This document shows, one piece after another, positions 31,591 through 40,741 of a DNA stretch of 64,000 nucleotides. The DNA comes from an uncultured Collinsella sp. GTDB lineage: Bacteria > Actinomycetota > Coriobacteriia > Coriobacteriales > Coriobacteriaceae. The position numbers were made by a program, and so were the translations under genes. The DNA lies in assembly GCA_900757495.1 (NCBI GenBank), contig CAAENX010000002.1:62001-126000 (forward strand), given 5' to 3'. How positions within the stretch are numbered: the stretch's first letter is position 1; the number at the start of each line of letters is the position of its first letter. The notes under the pieces were generated by a model. That model was not told the DNA's origin. It saw nothing but the letters and a program-made list of their open reading frames with translations, and ran no database searches.

Positions 31591-34233
31591 ATGTTAGACC
31601 GTTTTACCGATCGCGCGCGCAAGGTCATGTCCATGGCCAAGCAAGAGGCGCTCGATCTACACTCAAATAAGGTGGGCACCGAGCACCTGCTGCTCGCGCT
31701 TGCCAAGGAGGACGAGGGCATTGCCGCCGAGGCGCTGCGTTCGCTCGACATCTCCTACGATGACATCATGGATACTCTCAAAGAGGTCCAGACCACGGTT
31801 CCCGAGCCCAGTGAGGAGACCGAGGCGGCCAAGCTCGCCTTTACGCCGCTTGTCATTAGCGTGATGGAGCGTTCCTTCCGCGTGGCACGCGAGAACAACC
31901 AGACGTATGTGTCGACCGAGCACCTGCTCATCGGCATCGTCGAAGAGGGCAACGGCATGGCCATGGACATCCTCATGCGCCTGGGTGTGTCGTCCGCCTC
32001 CATCAAAAAGGCTATCGACAAACTCACCGCCAAGGACCAGGACAAGAAGCGTCCGCTTGCCGGCGCCGGTGCCGGGCGTCCCGGTGCGGGCCTGCCGTTC
32101 TTTAGCGGCTCGGATGCCTCTCAGCAAAAGGGGAGTGGCGCCGATACGCTTAAGCAGTTCGCCACCAACCTTACGCAGAAAGCGCGCGACGGTGAGCTCG
32201 ACCCCGTGATTGGTCGCGAAAAGGAAGTCCTGCGCATGATGGAGATCCTTTCGCGCCGCACCAAGAACAATCCGCTTATCCTAGGCGACCCCGGCGTGGG
32301 CAAAACGGCTATCGTCGAGGGCCTGGCTCGGCAGATTGCAGCCGGCAACGTGCCCGAGAACCTTATGAACCAGAACATCTGGACGCTCGATTTGCCGGGT
32401 CTCGTGGCGGGCGCCAAGTATCGCGGTGAGTTTGAGGAGCGCCTCAAGAACGTGATCCAGGAGGCCACCGAAGCCGACGACGTCATCCTGTTTATCGACG
32501 AGATGCACACCATCATCGGTGCCGGTTCTGCCGAGGGCTCCATCGATGCGAGCTCCATGCTCAAGCCCGTGCTCGCGCGTGGTGCCTTCCAGATTATCGG
32601 CGCCACCACGGCCGAGGAGTTCCGCAAGTACCTCACCAAGGACCCGGCCTTCGAGCGTCGCTTCCAGACCATTGATGTCGAGGAGCCGAGCGTCGAGGAC
32701 ACGGTCAAGATCCTGACCGCGCTCAAGCCGCGCTACGAGGAGCACCACCATGTGCGCTATACGCAGGGTGCTATCGAGGCCGCCGCGAACCTTTCCAACC
32801 GCTACATCCAGGATCGCTTCTTGCCCGATAAGGCCATCGACCTCATCGACGAGGCCGGTGCCCGCGCTCGCATCGCCGCGAATCGCGCGCCCGAGCCGGT
32901 GCGCGAGGCCGAGCATCGCATAGAGGAGCTCAAGGCCGCCGCGCAGGAGGCCACCGAGAGCGACGACATGAACAAGGCCGCCGAGATCACCGAGCAGCAG
33001 AAGGCCGCCGAGATTGAGCTCGCCGAGGCCAAGGCCGCCTGGACCGCTGAGCTCGACGCCAGCCCGCTCACCATCGATGTGAGTCAGATTGCCGACATCG
33101 TGTCCGTGACTTCGGGCGTGCCGGTGTCCTCGCTGACCGAGAGCGAGAGCCGTCGCCTGCTGCAGACCGAAAGCGTGCTCAAGACCCGCATCATCGGCCA
33201 GGACGAGGCTGTCGAGGCCGTGGCCAAGGCAGTGCGCCGCAGCCGCTCACCCCTCAAGGACCCGCGTCGCCCCGGCGGTAGCTTTATCTTCCTGGGCCCC
33301 ACCGGCACGGGCAAGACTGAGCTCGCCAAGACGCTCGCCGAGTACCTCTTTGGCAGCAAGGACGCGCTCATCAGCTTTGACATGTCGGAGTTCGGCAGCG
33401 AGTTCGAGGTCTCCAAGCTCATCGGTAGCCCTCCGGGTTACGTGGGTCACGACGAGGGCGGTCAGCTTACCAAGGCCGTTCGTCGTCACCCGTATTCGGT
33501 CGTGCTGTTCGACGAGATCGAGAAGGCGCACCCCGACATCTTCAACATTCTGTTGCAGGTGCTGGAGGAGGGTCGTCTGACCGATAGCCAAGGCAAGACG
33601 GTCGACTTCCGCAACACCGTGATCATCATGACGTCTAACGTTGGCGCCCGCGAGATCGCGCAGGATGCGAGCGTGGGCTTTGGCACCACCGGCGAGCAGG
33701 GTCTCACGTCGAGTGAGATCCGTGGCCGCGCGATGGGCGAGCTCAAGCGCCTGTTCCGCCCCGAGCTGCTCAACCGCATCGACGACATCGTGGTGTTCCA
33801 GAAGCTCTCGGGCGAGAATCTCACCAAGATCGCGCACCTGCTGGTGGACGATCTGCGCCAGCGCCTGATCGCAAACGGCATGAACATCAAGCTCACCGAT
33901 GCGGCCTATGACAAGATCGTGGCCGAGGGTACCGACCTCACCAACGGCGCGCGTCCGCTGCGTCGTGCTATTCAAAAGCTCATCGAGGATCCGCTGTCCG
34001 AGGAACTGCTGGCCGGCGAGTGGGGCGAGGGCGATACCGTCCTGTGCGACGTGGCCGATGGCAAGTTTGTCTTTAGCCGCGGCACGGGCGAGATTCCAGC
34101 GCCGCGTCCGGCAGGTGCGCTCGGGGGCGATACCGCTCCGGCAGCGCCGCATACCGGAAACGCCGCGCCCGTGAGCGGCGGCGTGACCTCGGGCCCCGGC
34201 GGTATGATGCAAGCCGGTTCCGGCGCGCTGTAG
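31591..34233 (+). CDS. clpC: AAA+ unfoldase ClpC
   Basis: An 880-residue Hsp100 ATPase that unfolds proteins for ClpP. The N-domain holds two Clp_N repeats (residues 1-145, starting MLDRFTDRARKVMSMAKQEA). D1 has Walker A GDPGVGKTAIVEG and Walker B VILFIDEMHTI. The middle segment is short and Ala/Glu-rich, of ClpC rather than ClpB length. D2 has GPTGTGKTELAK, VVLFDEIEKAHPD and a sensor/arginine region. The tail is Gly/Pro/Ala-rich. A start at 31513 would add 26 basic residues from the leader hairpin; ATG 31591 has AAGAGGA. No ctsR, mcsA or mcsB is adjacent, unlike in Bacillus. Confidence 0.95.
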   Translation: MLDRFTDRARKVMSMAKQEALDLHSNKVGTEHLLLALAKEDEGIAAEALRSLDISYDDIMDTLKEVQTTVPEPSEETEAAKLAFTPLVISVMERSFRVARENNQTYVSTEHLLIGIVEEGNGMAMDILMRLGVSSASIKKAIDKLTAKDQDKKRPLAGAGAGRPGAGLPFFSGSDASQQKGSGADTLKQFATNLTQKARDGELDPVIGREKEVLRMMEILSRRTKNNPLILGDPGVGKTAIVEGLARQIAAGNVPENLMNQNIWTLDLPGLVAGAKYRGEFEERLKNVIQEATEADDVILFIDEMHTIIGAGSAEGSIDASSMLKPVLARGAFQIIGATTAEEFRKYLTKDPAFERRFQTIDVEEPSVEDTVKILTALKPRYEEHHHVRYTQGAIEAAANLSNRYIQDRFLPDKAIDLIDEAGARARIAANRAPEPVREAEHRIEELKAAAQEATESDDMNKAAEITEQQKAAEIELAEAKAAWTAELDASPLTIDVSQIADIVSVTSGVPVSSLTESESRRLLQTESVLKTRIIGQDEAVEAVAKAVRRSRSPLKDPRRPGGSFIFLGPTGTGKTELAKTLAEYLFGSKDALISFDMSEFGSEFEVSKLIGSPPGYVGHDEGGQLTKAVRRHPYSVVLFDEIEKAHPDIFNILLQVLEEGRLTDSQGKTVDFRNTVIIMTSNVGAREIAQDASVGFGTTGEQGLTSSEIRGRAMGELKRLFRPELLNRIDDIVVFQKLSGENLTKIAHLLVDDLRQRLIANGMNIKLTDAAYDKIVAEGTDLTNGARPLRRAIQKLIEDPLSEELLAGEWGEGDTVLCDVADGKFVFSRGTGEIPAPRPAGALGGDTAPAAPHTGNAAPVSGGVTSGPGGMMQAGSGAL

Positions 34234-34255
34234 GCATTAACATATCTTGTATAAC

Positions 34256-34290
34256 GGGGGCGTTTCCGATAAGGAAGCGCCCCCATTTCT
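34256..34290 (+). terminator. Terminator of clpC
   Basis: GGGGGCGTTTCC (34256-34267) pairs with GGAAGCGCCCCC (34273-34284), loop GATAA, then ATTTCT. Confidence 0.85.
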
Positions 34291-34314
34291 ATTGAAATGC
34301 GCTTCAATCTGCCG

Positions 34315-34345
34315 TGCTATACTAAAATTGAGATACCGTATAGCA
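34315..34345 (+). promoter_or_regulatory. Operator/promoter of the RelB-PIN module
   Basis: TGCTATAC (34315-34322) and GTATAGCA (34338-34345) are a perfect 8-bp inverted repeat. The left arm overlaps a TATACT -10 box (34318-34323), and the right arm lies directly before the RBS. Antitoxins of this type usually repress their own promoter through such sites. A second inverted repeat, ATTGAA/TTCAAT, lies at 34291-34308. Confidence 0.6.
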
Positions 34346-34356
34346 AAGGAGCTGAT

Positions 34357-34716
34357 ATGCCTACATCAATGCTCGACACGCGGCCAGTTCAGATGAACGT
34401 GCGTATAGATCGTCAGCTCAAAGAGGCAGGAGACGCCGTCCTGACTCATATTGGCATGACGCCGTCACAAGCTGTTCGGACACTTTGGGAGTATCTGGTC
34501 GTTAATGGACGCATGCCCTCGAAGGGAGACGCGGCGGCTCCGGTTTCTGACGGAGTGGAGCCCCGGCGCATGGAGTCAAGGGCCGCGCAAGGCAGCCATA
34601 TCGTTCGCGATTCGTGCCTCAAATACGGCATCCCCATCCCTGAGTTCTCGGGAGACTATGACGACCTCTATGAGGAGGCCATGGCGGAGCGCTATCCCGA
34701 GTGGGTGGAACTATGA
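34357..34716 (+). CDS. RelB/DinJ-family antitoxin
   Basis: A 119-residue protein. Residues 10-50 form a ribbon-helix-helix-type DNA-binding part (VQMNVRIDRQLKEAGDAVL, then GMTPSQAVRTLWEYLV), the RelB/DinJ pattern. The remainder is acidic and probably wraps the toxin. The start at 34357 has AAAGGAG; a longer frame from 34297 would run through the operator. It overlaps the downstream toxin gene by 4 bp (ATGA). Pairing of a RelB-type antitoxin with a PIN toxin is an exchange of partners seen in other toxin-antitoxin loci. Confidence 0.85.
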   Translation: MPTSMLDTRPVQMNVRIDRQLKEAGDAVLTHIGMTPSQAVRTLWEYLVVNGRMPSKGDAAAPVSDGVEPRRMESRAAQGSHIVRDSCLKYGIPIPEFSGDYDDLYEEAMAERYPEWVEL

Positions 34717-35234
34717 GCACAGAAGGCGTCCTCAAGCTGTTAATCGATACCAACGTATGGATGGATTATTTTTCTGGCAGGTCCGACCGTACGGCAAATG
34801 TCGTCCATCTGATCGAGATTGCCGATGTCTCGGAGCAGATTGCCCTGTTTGCCTCGTCTCTTTCGGTCAAAGATGTCTCGTATCTTGTCTCGGCGGCGAT
34901 TAAGAGGGAGTGCCGAAGGAAGAATGGTTCGCTGAGCGATAACGCCATTGCGGCGGCGGACGAAACGGCCTGGGCATGCGTTCGGCAGATGCGCGAGCTC
35001 GCCCTCATCGCGCCGGTCGGTGCAGACGAGGTCTTCGACTCCTTTGTGTTCAAGTACCACCACAATGACTTTGAGGACGACCTGATGCTGGGCGTCGCCA
35101 ATCGCATTGATGCCGATTACGTCGTGACGGAGGACAAGAATCTTATTAAACATACCAATGGTGTATGCATTAATGTTCAACAGGCGTTGAGGTTGGTTGG
35201 GGGGTCCAACGTTCCCTCTGCACGGCCCGTCTAG
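34713..35234 (+). CDS. PIN-domain toxin (putative endoribonuclease)
   Basis: A 173-residue PIN protein. The acidic metal-binding residues are visible: Asp in LLIDTNVWMDYFSG near the N-terminus, Glu/Asp in the middle helices, and EDDLMLGVANRIDADYVVTE with Asp residues near 130-145. PIN toxins cleave RNA, often tRNA or mRNA, when released from the antitoxin. ATG at 34713 overlaps the antitoxin stop; a GTG four codons earlier would give a longer overlap. The target is unknown. Confidence 0.85.
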   Translation: MSTEGVLKLLIDTNVWMDYFSGRSDRTANVVHLIEIADVSEQIALFASSLSVKDVSYLVSAAIKRECRRKNGSLSDNAIAAADETAWACVRQMRELALIAPVGADEVFDSFVFKYHHNDFEDDLMLGVANRIDADYVVTEDKNLIKHTNGVCINVQQALRLVGGSNVPSARPV

Positions 35235-35382
35235 CTTGCTTTACCTTGATAAAGTGGCGTTTCCTCACCGTTAGCCGATGATGCAAGGGCGCTCGGCGTT
35301 TTCGACTGGTTTATGCACGCAAAGTCTGGGAATATACAAGTCGCATATCTTACTGTCTAACCAGTTGCGCCAAGGAGGCACC

Positions 35383-36840
35383 ATGGACTACAAGATTACC
35401 GGCTACGAGCCCGCCCAGCTGTTCCATTTCTTTGAGGAGGTCAGCGCGATCCCCCGTGGGTCTGGCAATGAGAAGGGCATCAGCGATTTCCTGGTTGCGT
35501 TTGCCAAGGAGCGCGGCCTCGACGTGTATCAGGACGAGGTCTACAACGTCATCATTCGCAAGCCCGCATCTGCCGGCGCCGAGAATGCCCCGACCGTGAT
35601 GCTGCAGGGCCACATCGATATGGTGTGCGACAAGTTGGGCTCCGTCGAGCACGACTTTACGACCGACGGTATCGACTTGGTCGTCAAGGACGGCGTCCTC
35701 ACCGCTAACGGCACCACTTTGGGCGCCGACAACGGTATCGCCGTCGCTCTGATGCTTACTGTTCTCGATGACGATTCGATCGTTCACCCCGCCCTCGAGT
35801 GCGTATTCACCACCGACGAGGAGACCGGCCTGGTCGGCGCCGAGACGCTCGACAAGTCCCAGATTAGCGCCCGCACCATGATTAACCTTGACTCCGAGGA
35901 AGAGGGCGTTGCCACCGTCAGCTGCGCCGGCGGCGTCGTCGTTACCTACACCTGCCCGATCGCGCGCGAGCACAAGACCGGTAGCACTCTCACGCTCGAC
36001 ATCTCCGGCCTGCTGGGCGGTCACTCCGGCTCCGACATCAACCTGGAGCGCGGCAACGGCAACCTCATCATGGCCCGCATCATCGACCGCCTGATGATCG
36101 CCGGCGAGCCCGCCATCGTCAGCTTTAACGGCGGCACTAAGGACAACGCCATCAACCGTGAGTGCAAGGCCGAGCTGGTTTACGCCGACCACGCTGCCGC
36201 CGAGGCAGCGGCCGAGATCGCAAAGGGCCTCATCGCCGACGTCACTGCCGAGCTTGAGGTCTTCGACCCCGGCTTTACCTGCACGGTTGAGATCGCCGAC
36301 AACGCCGAGGTCGAGGCCATGGACCAGAAGTCCGCGCTTGCCCTCATCCGCGCCCTGCGTCTTGCCCCCAACGGCGTGATCCGCCGCAACGTCGCCACCG
36401 ACGGCTCCGTCGAGGTTTCCTCCAACATTGGCGTGGTCGCCACTTCCGATGATCAGGTCAAGATCATGCTGTCCCCGCGCTCCTCGATCACCTCACTGCA
36501 GAACGAGTTCAAGGATCGTCTGCAGACGCTGGCCGATGTCTTGGGCTTCGACGCCAAGTTTGAGTTCGAGTATCCCGGCTGGAGCTATGCCGAGCATTCG
36601 CCGGTCCGCGACGTCTTTGTCGAGAGCTATCGCGAGCTCTTTGGCTCCGAGCTGCGCATCGAGTCCATTCACGCCGGCCTTGAGTGCGGCCTGTTTGCCG
36701 AGGCCCTGCACGGCCTGGACGCCATCGCCGTGGGCCCGACGCTCTCCGATGTCCACACCCCGGACGAGAGCATGGAGCTCGCTTCTGCCGAGCGCTTCTA
36801 CGAGCTGCTCATCGACGTCCTCAAGCGCCTCGCTGCGTAA
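35383..36840 (+). CDS. pepD: Aminoacyl-histidine dipeptidase PepD (M20 family)
   Basis: A 485-residue M20/C-family zinc dipeptidase (carnosinase-like) that hydrolyses short peptides in the cytoplasm. Metal-binding motifs are GHIDMVCDK, TLGADNGIAVAL (bridging Asp) and TTDEETGLVGAETL (catalytic Glu pair), with IHAGLECGLFAE near the C-terminus. The start at 35383 follows AAGGAGG; the open frame extends 35 codons further upstream but without an RBS. It stands between two toxin-antitoxin modules but is an ordinary metabolic gene, with no sign of co-transcription with either. Confidence 0.93.
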   Translation: MDYKITGYEPAQLFHFFEEVSAIPRGSGNEKGISDFLVAFAKERGLDVYQDEVYNVIIRKPASAGAENAPTVMLQGHIDMVCDKLGSVEHDFTTDGIDLVVKDGVLTANGTTLGADNGIAVALMLTVLDDDSIVHPALECVFTTDEETGLVGAETLDKSQISARTMINLDSEEEGVATVSCAGGVVVTYTCPIAREHKTGSTLTLDISGLLGGHSGSDINLERGNGNLIMARIIDRLMIAGEPAIVSFNGGTKDNAINRECKAELVYADHAAAEAAAEIAKGLIADVTAELEVFDPGFTCTVEIADNAEVEAMDQKSALALIRALRLAPNGVIRRNVATDGSVEVSSNIGVVATSDDQVKIMLSPRSSITSLQNEFKDRLQTLADVLGFDAKFEFEYPGWSYAEHSPVRDVFVESYRELFGSELRIESIHAGLECGLFAEALHGLDAIAVGPTLSDVHTPDESMELASAERFYELLIDVLKRLAA

Positions 36841-36895
36841 AGGTTGCGCTAGCAGCAGTCCGAGCCACGTGCTAGCGGATTGCAAATGACATTAC

Positions 36896-36944
36896 GAGAG
36901 GGGACATCCGAGCTTTTGCGACGGGTGCCCCCTCTCTTCTTTTT
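36896..36944. terminator. Terminator between convergent pepD and hipA
   Basis: GAGAGGGG (36896-36903) pairs with CCCCTCTC (36929-36936), followed on the plus strand by TTCTTTTT. The stem would also serve the minus-strand hipA transcript, though that side lacks a T-run. Confidence 0.75.
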
Positions 36945-36967
36945 AAGATATCTGAACTGATTGGCGC

Positions 36968-38272
36968 CTAGCCCATATCCGCCTTGATGAGGTCGAGGGT
37001 GCGCTGGCAGTTTTCGCGGACGGGGCCGAGCATATGCTCGCGCAGGTCCGCCATGCCGGGTAGGTCGGCGTATTCGTCCATGACCTCTTCCATGCAAATG
37101 GGCACCTCGTAGGCGAGGTCCATCATGGTCGCAAAGCAAAACTTCTCGGATAGCCCGGCATCGGTGAGCGCCGCCTCCAGTGTGGGGTCGCCCATACCGT
37201 GGTATCGGCGGATGGCGCCTGGACCGATGCGTCCCACACGGTTTTCGCCGCCAACGCTCATGGCAAGGCGCGCCCGGCGGCGCATGCGCTCGTATGCCAG
37301 CCCCGATGCGACATCGTACATTCGAGCCATCATGGCTGCGCCGTCGTTTCCAAGGAGCAGGGAATAGTTTTTCGCGTGTGCATCCGGTGCGCCGATAATG
37401 GCGTTGAAGAACAGTATCTGCGTAAACAGATACAGGTTAAGTTGATGGTGGCTCGTAGTTACGAGGAGCTCTTGAATGTCGCGGGTGGTCGGGCCGCCGT
37501 CTGCCGTGTACTTTTGGGCGGGCATCACCCCAAGTGCCTGACAGAGGTCTTCTTGATGTAGGCGCCTGATCGTTCCGTCTTCGACTTTCACGCGGTCATA
37601 GCGCTCAACAATGAGGGCAGGTTCGTCCTCAAACATACGATATTCGACGTTTGCCGTTGCGATACCGGCGCGCTGGGCGCTTTTCATGCAGACAAACTCA
37701 TTGAGAGCCTCGAGTTTAAATCCGATAACGCCATTTTTGAAAATATGCGTCGTGGGCGAGGACCCCATGCATTCGCACCAGCGGCCGTTTATGAACGCGA
37801 GTGCGAACTTGCCCTGGTTGCCTCCAAGTGACCAATTTTCATCTAGGCCCATCCACGATGCATCGCGGTCATCTCTGATCGACTTGAGACGGAGAGCAAT
37901 TTCGTGGTCGTCTATAGGGCGGTATTCGCCGGAGCGATGCAGGACGGCGTCGATATCTTCTTCGGCACAAAATTGCACGCCGCCCGGACAGTCGAGTCCG
38001 ATACGGCTGAGCAGTGCAACGGGATTGTTGGGCCTAACGTCGAATTCGGCGGCAATCGCTTTTCGTTGGTCCTCGCTGTCGGGTAGAAGGCCAAACAGGT
38101 ACGGATTCATGACCTGTTGTCCGTATGTGCGATTTGATACGGGTATGTTGGTCGATAGGGCTGGCCCGTCATAGTCATGATCGTAGGTAAAGCTGATAAG
38201 ACCGTTCTCATCTTGCGTGAGCGTTCCCGCAGGCACGCCGCAAATAATGGTCCGAAGTGATGTTCTGGCCAT
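36968..38272 (-). CDS. hipA: HipA-family serine/threonine kinase toxin
   Basis: A 434-residue HipA, close to the 440 of E. coli HipA. Family features are the N-terminal subdomain (GLLPDSEDQRKAIA), the glycine-rich loop WSLGGNQGKFALAF, the catalytic loop in GAPDAHAKNYSLLL (Asp and Asn) and the Mg-binding YDVASG. HipA proteins phosphorylate glutamyl-tRNA synthetase or other targets and slow growth; the target here is unknown. It is translated from 38272, three bases after the hipB stop, so the two genes form one operon on the minus strand. All catalytic residues appear intact. Confidence 0.9.
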   Translation of the reverse strand: MARTSLRTIICGVPAGTLTQDENGLISFTYDHDYDGPALSTNIPVSNRTYGQQVMNPYLFGLLPDSEDQRKAIAAEFDVRPNNPVALLSRIGLDCPGGVQFCAEEDIDAVLHRSGEYRPIDDHEIALRLKSIRDDRDASWMGLDENWSLGGNQGKFALAFINGRWCECMGSSPTTHIFKNGVIGFKLEALNEFVCMKSAQRAGIATANVEYRMFEDEPALIVERYDRVKVEDGTIRRLHQEDLCQALGVMPAQKYTADGGPTTRDIQELLVTTSHHQLNLYLFTQILFFNAIIGAPDAHAKNYSLLLGNDGAAMMARMYDVASGLAYERMRRRARLAMSVGGENRVGRIGPGAIRRYHGMGDPTLEAALTDAGLSEKFCFATMMDLAYEVPICMEEVMDEYADLPGMADLREHMLGPVRENCQRTLDLIKADMG

Positions 38273-38275
38273 TGG

Positions 38276-38746
38276 CTATTTCCCTTCGGGCTTGGTTTGG
38301 CTAGATGCGTTTGCGGCAATCGAGACTCCGAGATTGGACATGGCGAAATCGGCGAAGACCTCGTCGTAGAGTGCGGATGTAAAGGGGGCATCTGCAAGAG
38401 CCGGAATGGCGGTACTACGACGGTTGCGATGATGAGGACGTTGAGTGTGATGGCGCCTGGGGATGCTGCGAGGCAGCGGATTGTCATGCGGGGCGTCGAA
38501 TGGTCGCTCGTTTTTCGCTTCGCCGATATCCCCTTGAGTGGCGAGTGCCAGTCCAAGAGCATTGAAAATCGTCAGCAACTTGTCGAGCCGAATACCCGTG
38601 GCGTCTCCTAGCTCGAGCGATGCGAGCAAGCGCTCCGAAACACCGGCTTTTTTAGCGAGGGTTGCACGGGTGAGACCCTGAGCCTCGCGTGCCTGGCGCA
38701 CGTAGATGCCAGCTTGGCGCGGTGTGGTGATGGGAAAGGTGTCCAC
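38276..38746 (-). CDS. hipB: HipB-like XRE-family antitoxin/repressor
   Basis: A 156-residue protein. Residues 8-70 are an XRE-type helix-turn-helix (GIYVRQAREAQGLTRATLAK, then KAGVSERLLASLELGD). The C-terminal half is Pro/Arg/His-rich and low in predicted structure, and is longer than E. coli HipB (88 residues). The start is GTG at 38746 with TAGGAG upstream. It sits upstream of hipA and next to three CATGCA/TGCATG-type operator sites, which fits autorepression. Confidence 0.85.
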   Translation of the reverse strand: MDTFPITTPRQAGIYVRQAREAQGLTRATLAKKAGVSERLLASLELGDATGIRLDKLLTIFNALGLALATQGDIGEAKNERPFDAPHDNPLPRSIPRRHHTQRPHHRNRRSTAIPALADAPFTSALYDEVFADFAMSNLGVSIAANASSQTKPEGK

Positions 38747-38761
38747 GGCAATCTCCTAACG

Positions 38762-38830
38762 TGCAGACTTTTGCCTATCAGTATGACATGCAAAAGTCTG
38801 CATGAAAAGGCTCATGCAAAACTCTGCATG
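38762..38830 (-). promoter_or_regulatory. hipBA operators (two full palindromes, one related site)
   Basis: CATGCAAAAGTCTGCATG (38787-38804) and CATGCAAAACTCTGCATG (38813-38830) are near-identical 18-bp palindromes whose centres are 26 bp apart. TGCAGACTTTTGC (38762-38774) is the reverse complement of a large part of the first. On the minus strand they surround a CATACT -10-like box. Confidence 0.75.
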
Positions 38831-38873
38831 AGGCCTTGTGCTGGCGTTGAGTTTTGAGCGATTGTGTTTGGCA

Positions 38874-39452
38874 CTACAGCGCCAAAATCCCCAGATGCTC
38901 AAGTAAGATCTTAAGCCCGATGAGGATGAGCACGACGCCGCCCACGATGGTGGCGGGTTTTTCGTAGCGCGCGCCAAAGGTGTGGCCGATCACTACGCCG
39001 GCGACGGAGAAGATAAACGTTGTGACGCCGATAAGCGATACAGCGGGAACGATGTAAACCGAGAGCGCCGCAAATGAGATGCCCACGGCCAGGGCGTCGA
39101 TTGAGGTGGCGATGGCGAGGATCAGGTACTCGCCTAGGTCAATCTTTTCGGCATCCTTGCCGTCGCCTTCATCCTCGTCCTCGGTAAAGGCCTCCCACAG
39201 CATTTTGCCGCCGATGAAGGCCAACAGGATAAAGGCGATCCAGTGGTCGATGGGGCCGATGATGCCCATAAACTGGCTGCCAAGCGCCCATCCGATTACG
39301 GGCATGCCGGCCTGAAAGCCGCCAAAGAACAGGCCGAGCACCATGGCGACTTTAAGGTTGATCTTTTTCATGCCGAGACCTTTGCAGATGGAAACGGCAA
39401 AGGCGTCCATCGAAAGGCCAACGGCGAGCAACACGAGCTCTGCGAGTCCCAT
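38874..39452 (-). CDS. mntP: Manganese efflux pump MntP
   Basis: A 192-residue membrane protein with six helices in two inverted halves. The conserved Asp residues expected for MntP are present in GLSMDAFAVSICKGL (residue 16) and ATSIDALAVGISFA (about 120). It exports excess Mn(II). A short acidic loop (EDEDEGDGKDAEK) lies between the halves. The upstream 100 bp contain GAGGGAGTAG, similar to the start of the manganese-sensing yybP-ykoY aptamer, but there is not enough sequence for a full one. The RBS region (GAGAGGGAGCC) is good. Confidence 0.93.
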   Translation of the reverse strand: MGLAELVLLAVGLSMDAFAVSICKGLGMKKINLKVAMVLGLFFGGFQAGMPVIGWALGSQFMGIIGPIDHWIAFILLAFIGGKMLWEAFTEDEDEGDGKDAEKIDLGEYLILAIATSIDALAVGISFAALSVYIVPAVSLIGVTTFIFSVAGVVIGHTFGARYEKPATIVGGVVLILIGLKILLEHLGILAL

Positions 39453-39673
39453 AGTCTGGCTCCCTCTCTGCGGGCGAGCCCGATTACGCGACTACTCCCT
39501 CATTTATATGAGACCCGATGCTACCATATGAGCAGTCAAAGGAGCCCCGTCCCAAATGAGCTACCTAAGCTGTGTTCGCTCATTCTGTAAGCATCGGATT
39601 TCGCAAGCGCCGCAGGGACAAACCGTGAGAAACTATTTAGCGTTTATGGAGCGTATACGATGGGAGCGATGCC

Positions 39674-40741
39674 TTGGATAAGAACGAGCTGCAAAAGCGT
39701 ATGGAACAGGCCATCCGCCTGACGGCACCTGGTCAGCCGATCCGCACCGCCCTCGACATGATCATCGCCGGTCACCTGGGCGCCCTTATCTGCGTCGGCG
39801 ACACCGAAAACGTGCTCGCTGCCGGTAACGACGGCTTCCCACTCAATATTTCGTTCACCTCGAACCGCCTGTTCGAGCTTTCCAAGATGGACGGCGCCAT
39901 CGTTATCGATGGCGACCTCACCCAGATCCTGCGCGCCAACTTCCACCTCAATCCCGATCCCTCGCTTGCCACGAGCGAGACGGGTATGCGTCATCGCACC
40001 GCCGCTCGCATGTCGGTGCTCACGGATGCCATCGTGATCTCGGTCTCGGCCCGTCGTGCCGTCGTTAACGTGTACGTTCACGGCAAGAGCTACGAGATCC
40101 AGCCCGTCACCACCATCATGAGCTCGGTCAACCAGCTCGTCGCCACGCTCCAGACTACCCGTCAGTCGCTCGATCGCTCCCTGCTGCGCCTGACGGCCCT
40201 CGAGCTCGACGACTACGTTACGCTCGCCGACATTACCGGTATTTTCTCGAGCTTCGAGATCATGCAACAGGCAAAGACCGAGCTTAAGGATTGCATCGTC
40301 AAGCTGGGTAATCAGGGCAAGCTCGTGCAGATGCAGCTCGAGCAGCTCGCGGGCTCCAGCATGGATACCGAATACGACTTGATGATCCGCGACTACGCGA
40401 GCGATTCTTCCGAGGCAAACGCCGAGAAGATCCGCGCCAACCTGAGCCGTATGACGCCCAAGGACCTGTCCGACCCGCAGCACGTGGCGGCGGTTCTGGG
40501 TTACGACGACCTGGACGAGGACTCCGTCATGACGCCGCTGGGCCTGCGCACGCTTTCGCGCGTGTCCGTCGTGCGCGACGGCGTGGCCGAGAAGATCGTC
40601 GACGAGTACGGCTCGCTGCAGGAGCTCATGGACGACATCAGCGAGGACCCGGAGCGCCTGGGCGATTTTGGCGTCAACAACCCTGCCATTCTTGCGGACT
40701 CGCTGTACCGCATGAAGGGCACCAAACAGGGGAACGCATAA
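39674..40741 (+). CDS. disA: DNA integrity scanning diadenylate cyclase DisA
   Basis: A 355-residue DisA. The N-terminal DAC domain carries the cyclase motifs DGAIVIDGD and RHRTAARMSVLTDA, which make c-di-AMP from ATP. A helical linker and a C-terminal helix-hairpin-helix domain that binds branched DNA follow. The start is TTG at 39674 with GGGAG eight bases before; the nearby ATG at 39669 is out of frame. It overlaps ispD by one base, so the c-di-AMP enzyme and the isoprenoid genes share a transcript. radA, its usual upstream neighbour, is absent. Confidence 0.95.
   Translation: MDKNELQKRMEQAIRLTAPGQPIRTALDMIIAGHLGALICVGDTENVLAAGNDGFPLNISFTSNRLFELSKMDGAIVIDGDLTQILRANFHLNPDPSLATSETGMRHRTAARMSVLTDAIVISVSARRAVVNVYVHGKSYEIQPVTTIMSSVNQLVATLQTTRQSLDRSLLRLTALELDDYVTLADITGIFSSFEIMQQAKTELKDCIVKLGNQGKLVQMQLEQLAGSSMDTEYDLMIRDYASDSSEANAEKIRANLSRMTPKDLSDPQHVAAVLGYDDLDEDSVMTPLGLRTLSRVSVVRDGVAEKIVDEYGSLQELMDDISEDPERLGDFGVNNPAILADSLYRMKGTKQGNA

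Noticed and set aside
39453..39540. yybP-ykoY manganese riboswitch upstream of mntP
   Set aside because: GAGGGAGTAG resembles the first conserved block, but only about 55 nt separate it from the start codon and the other conserved blocks are missing.
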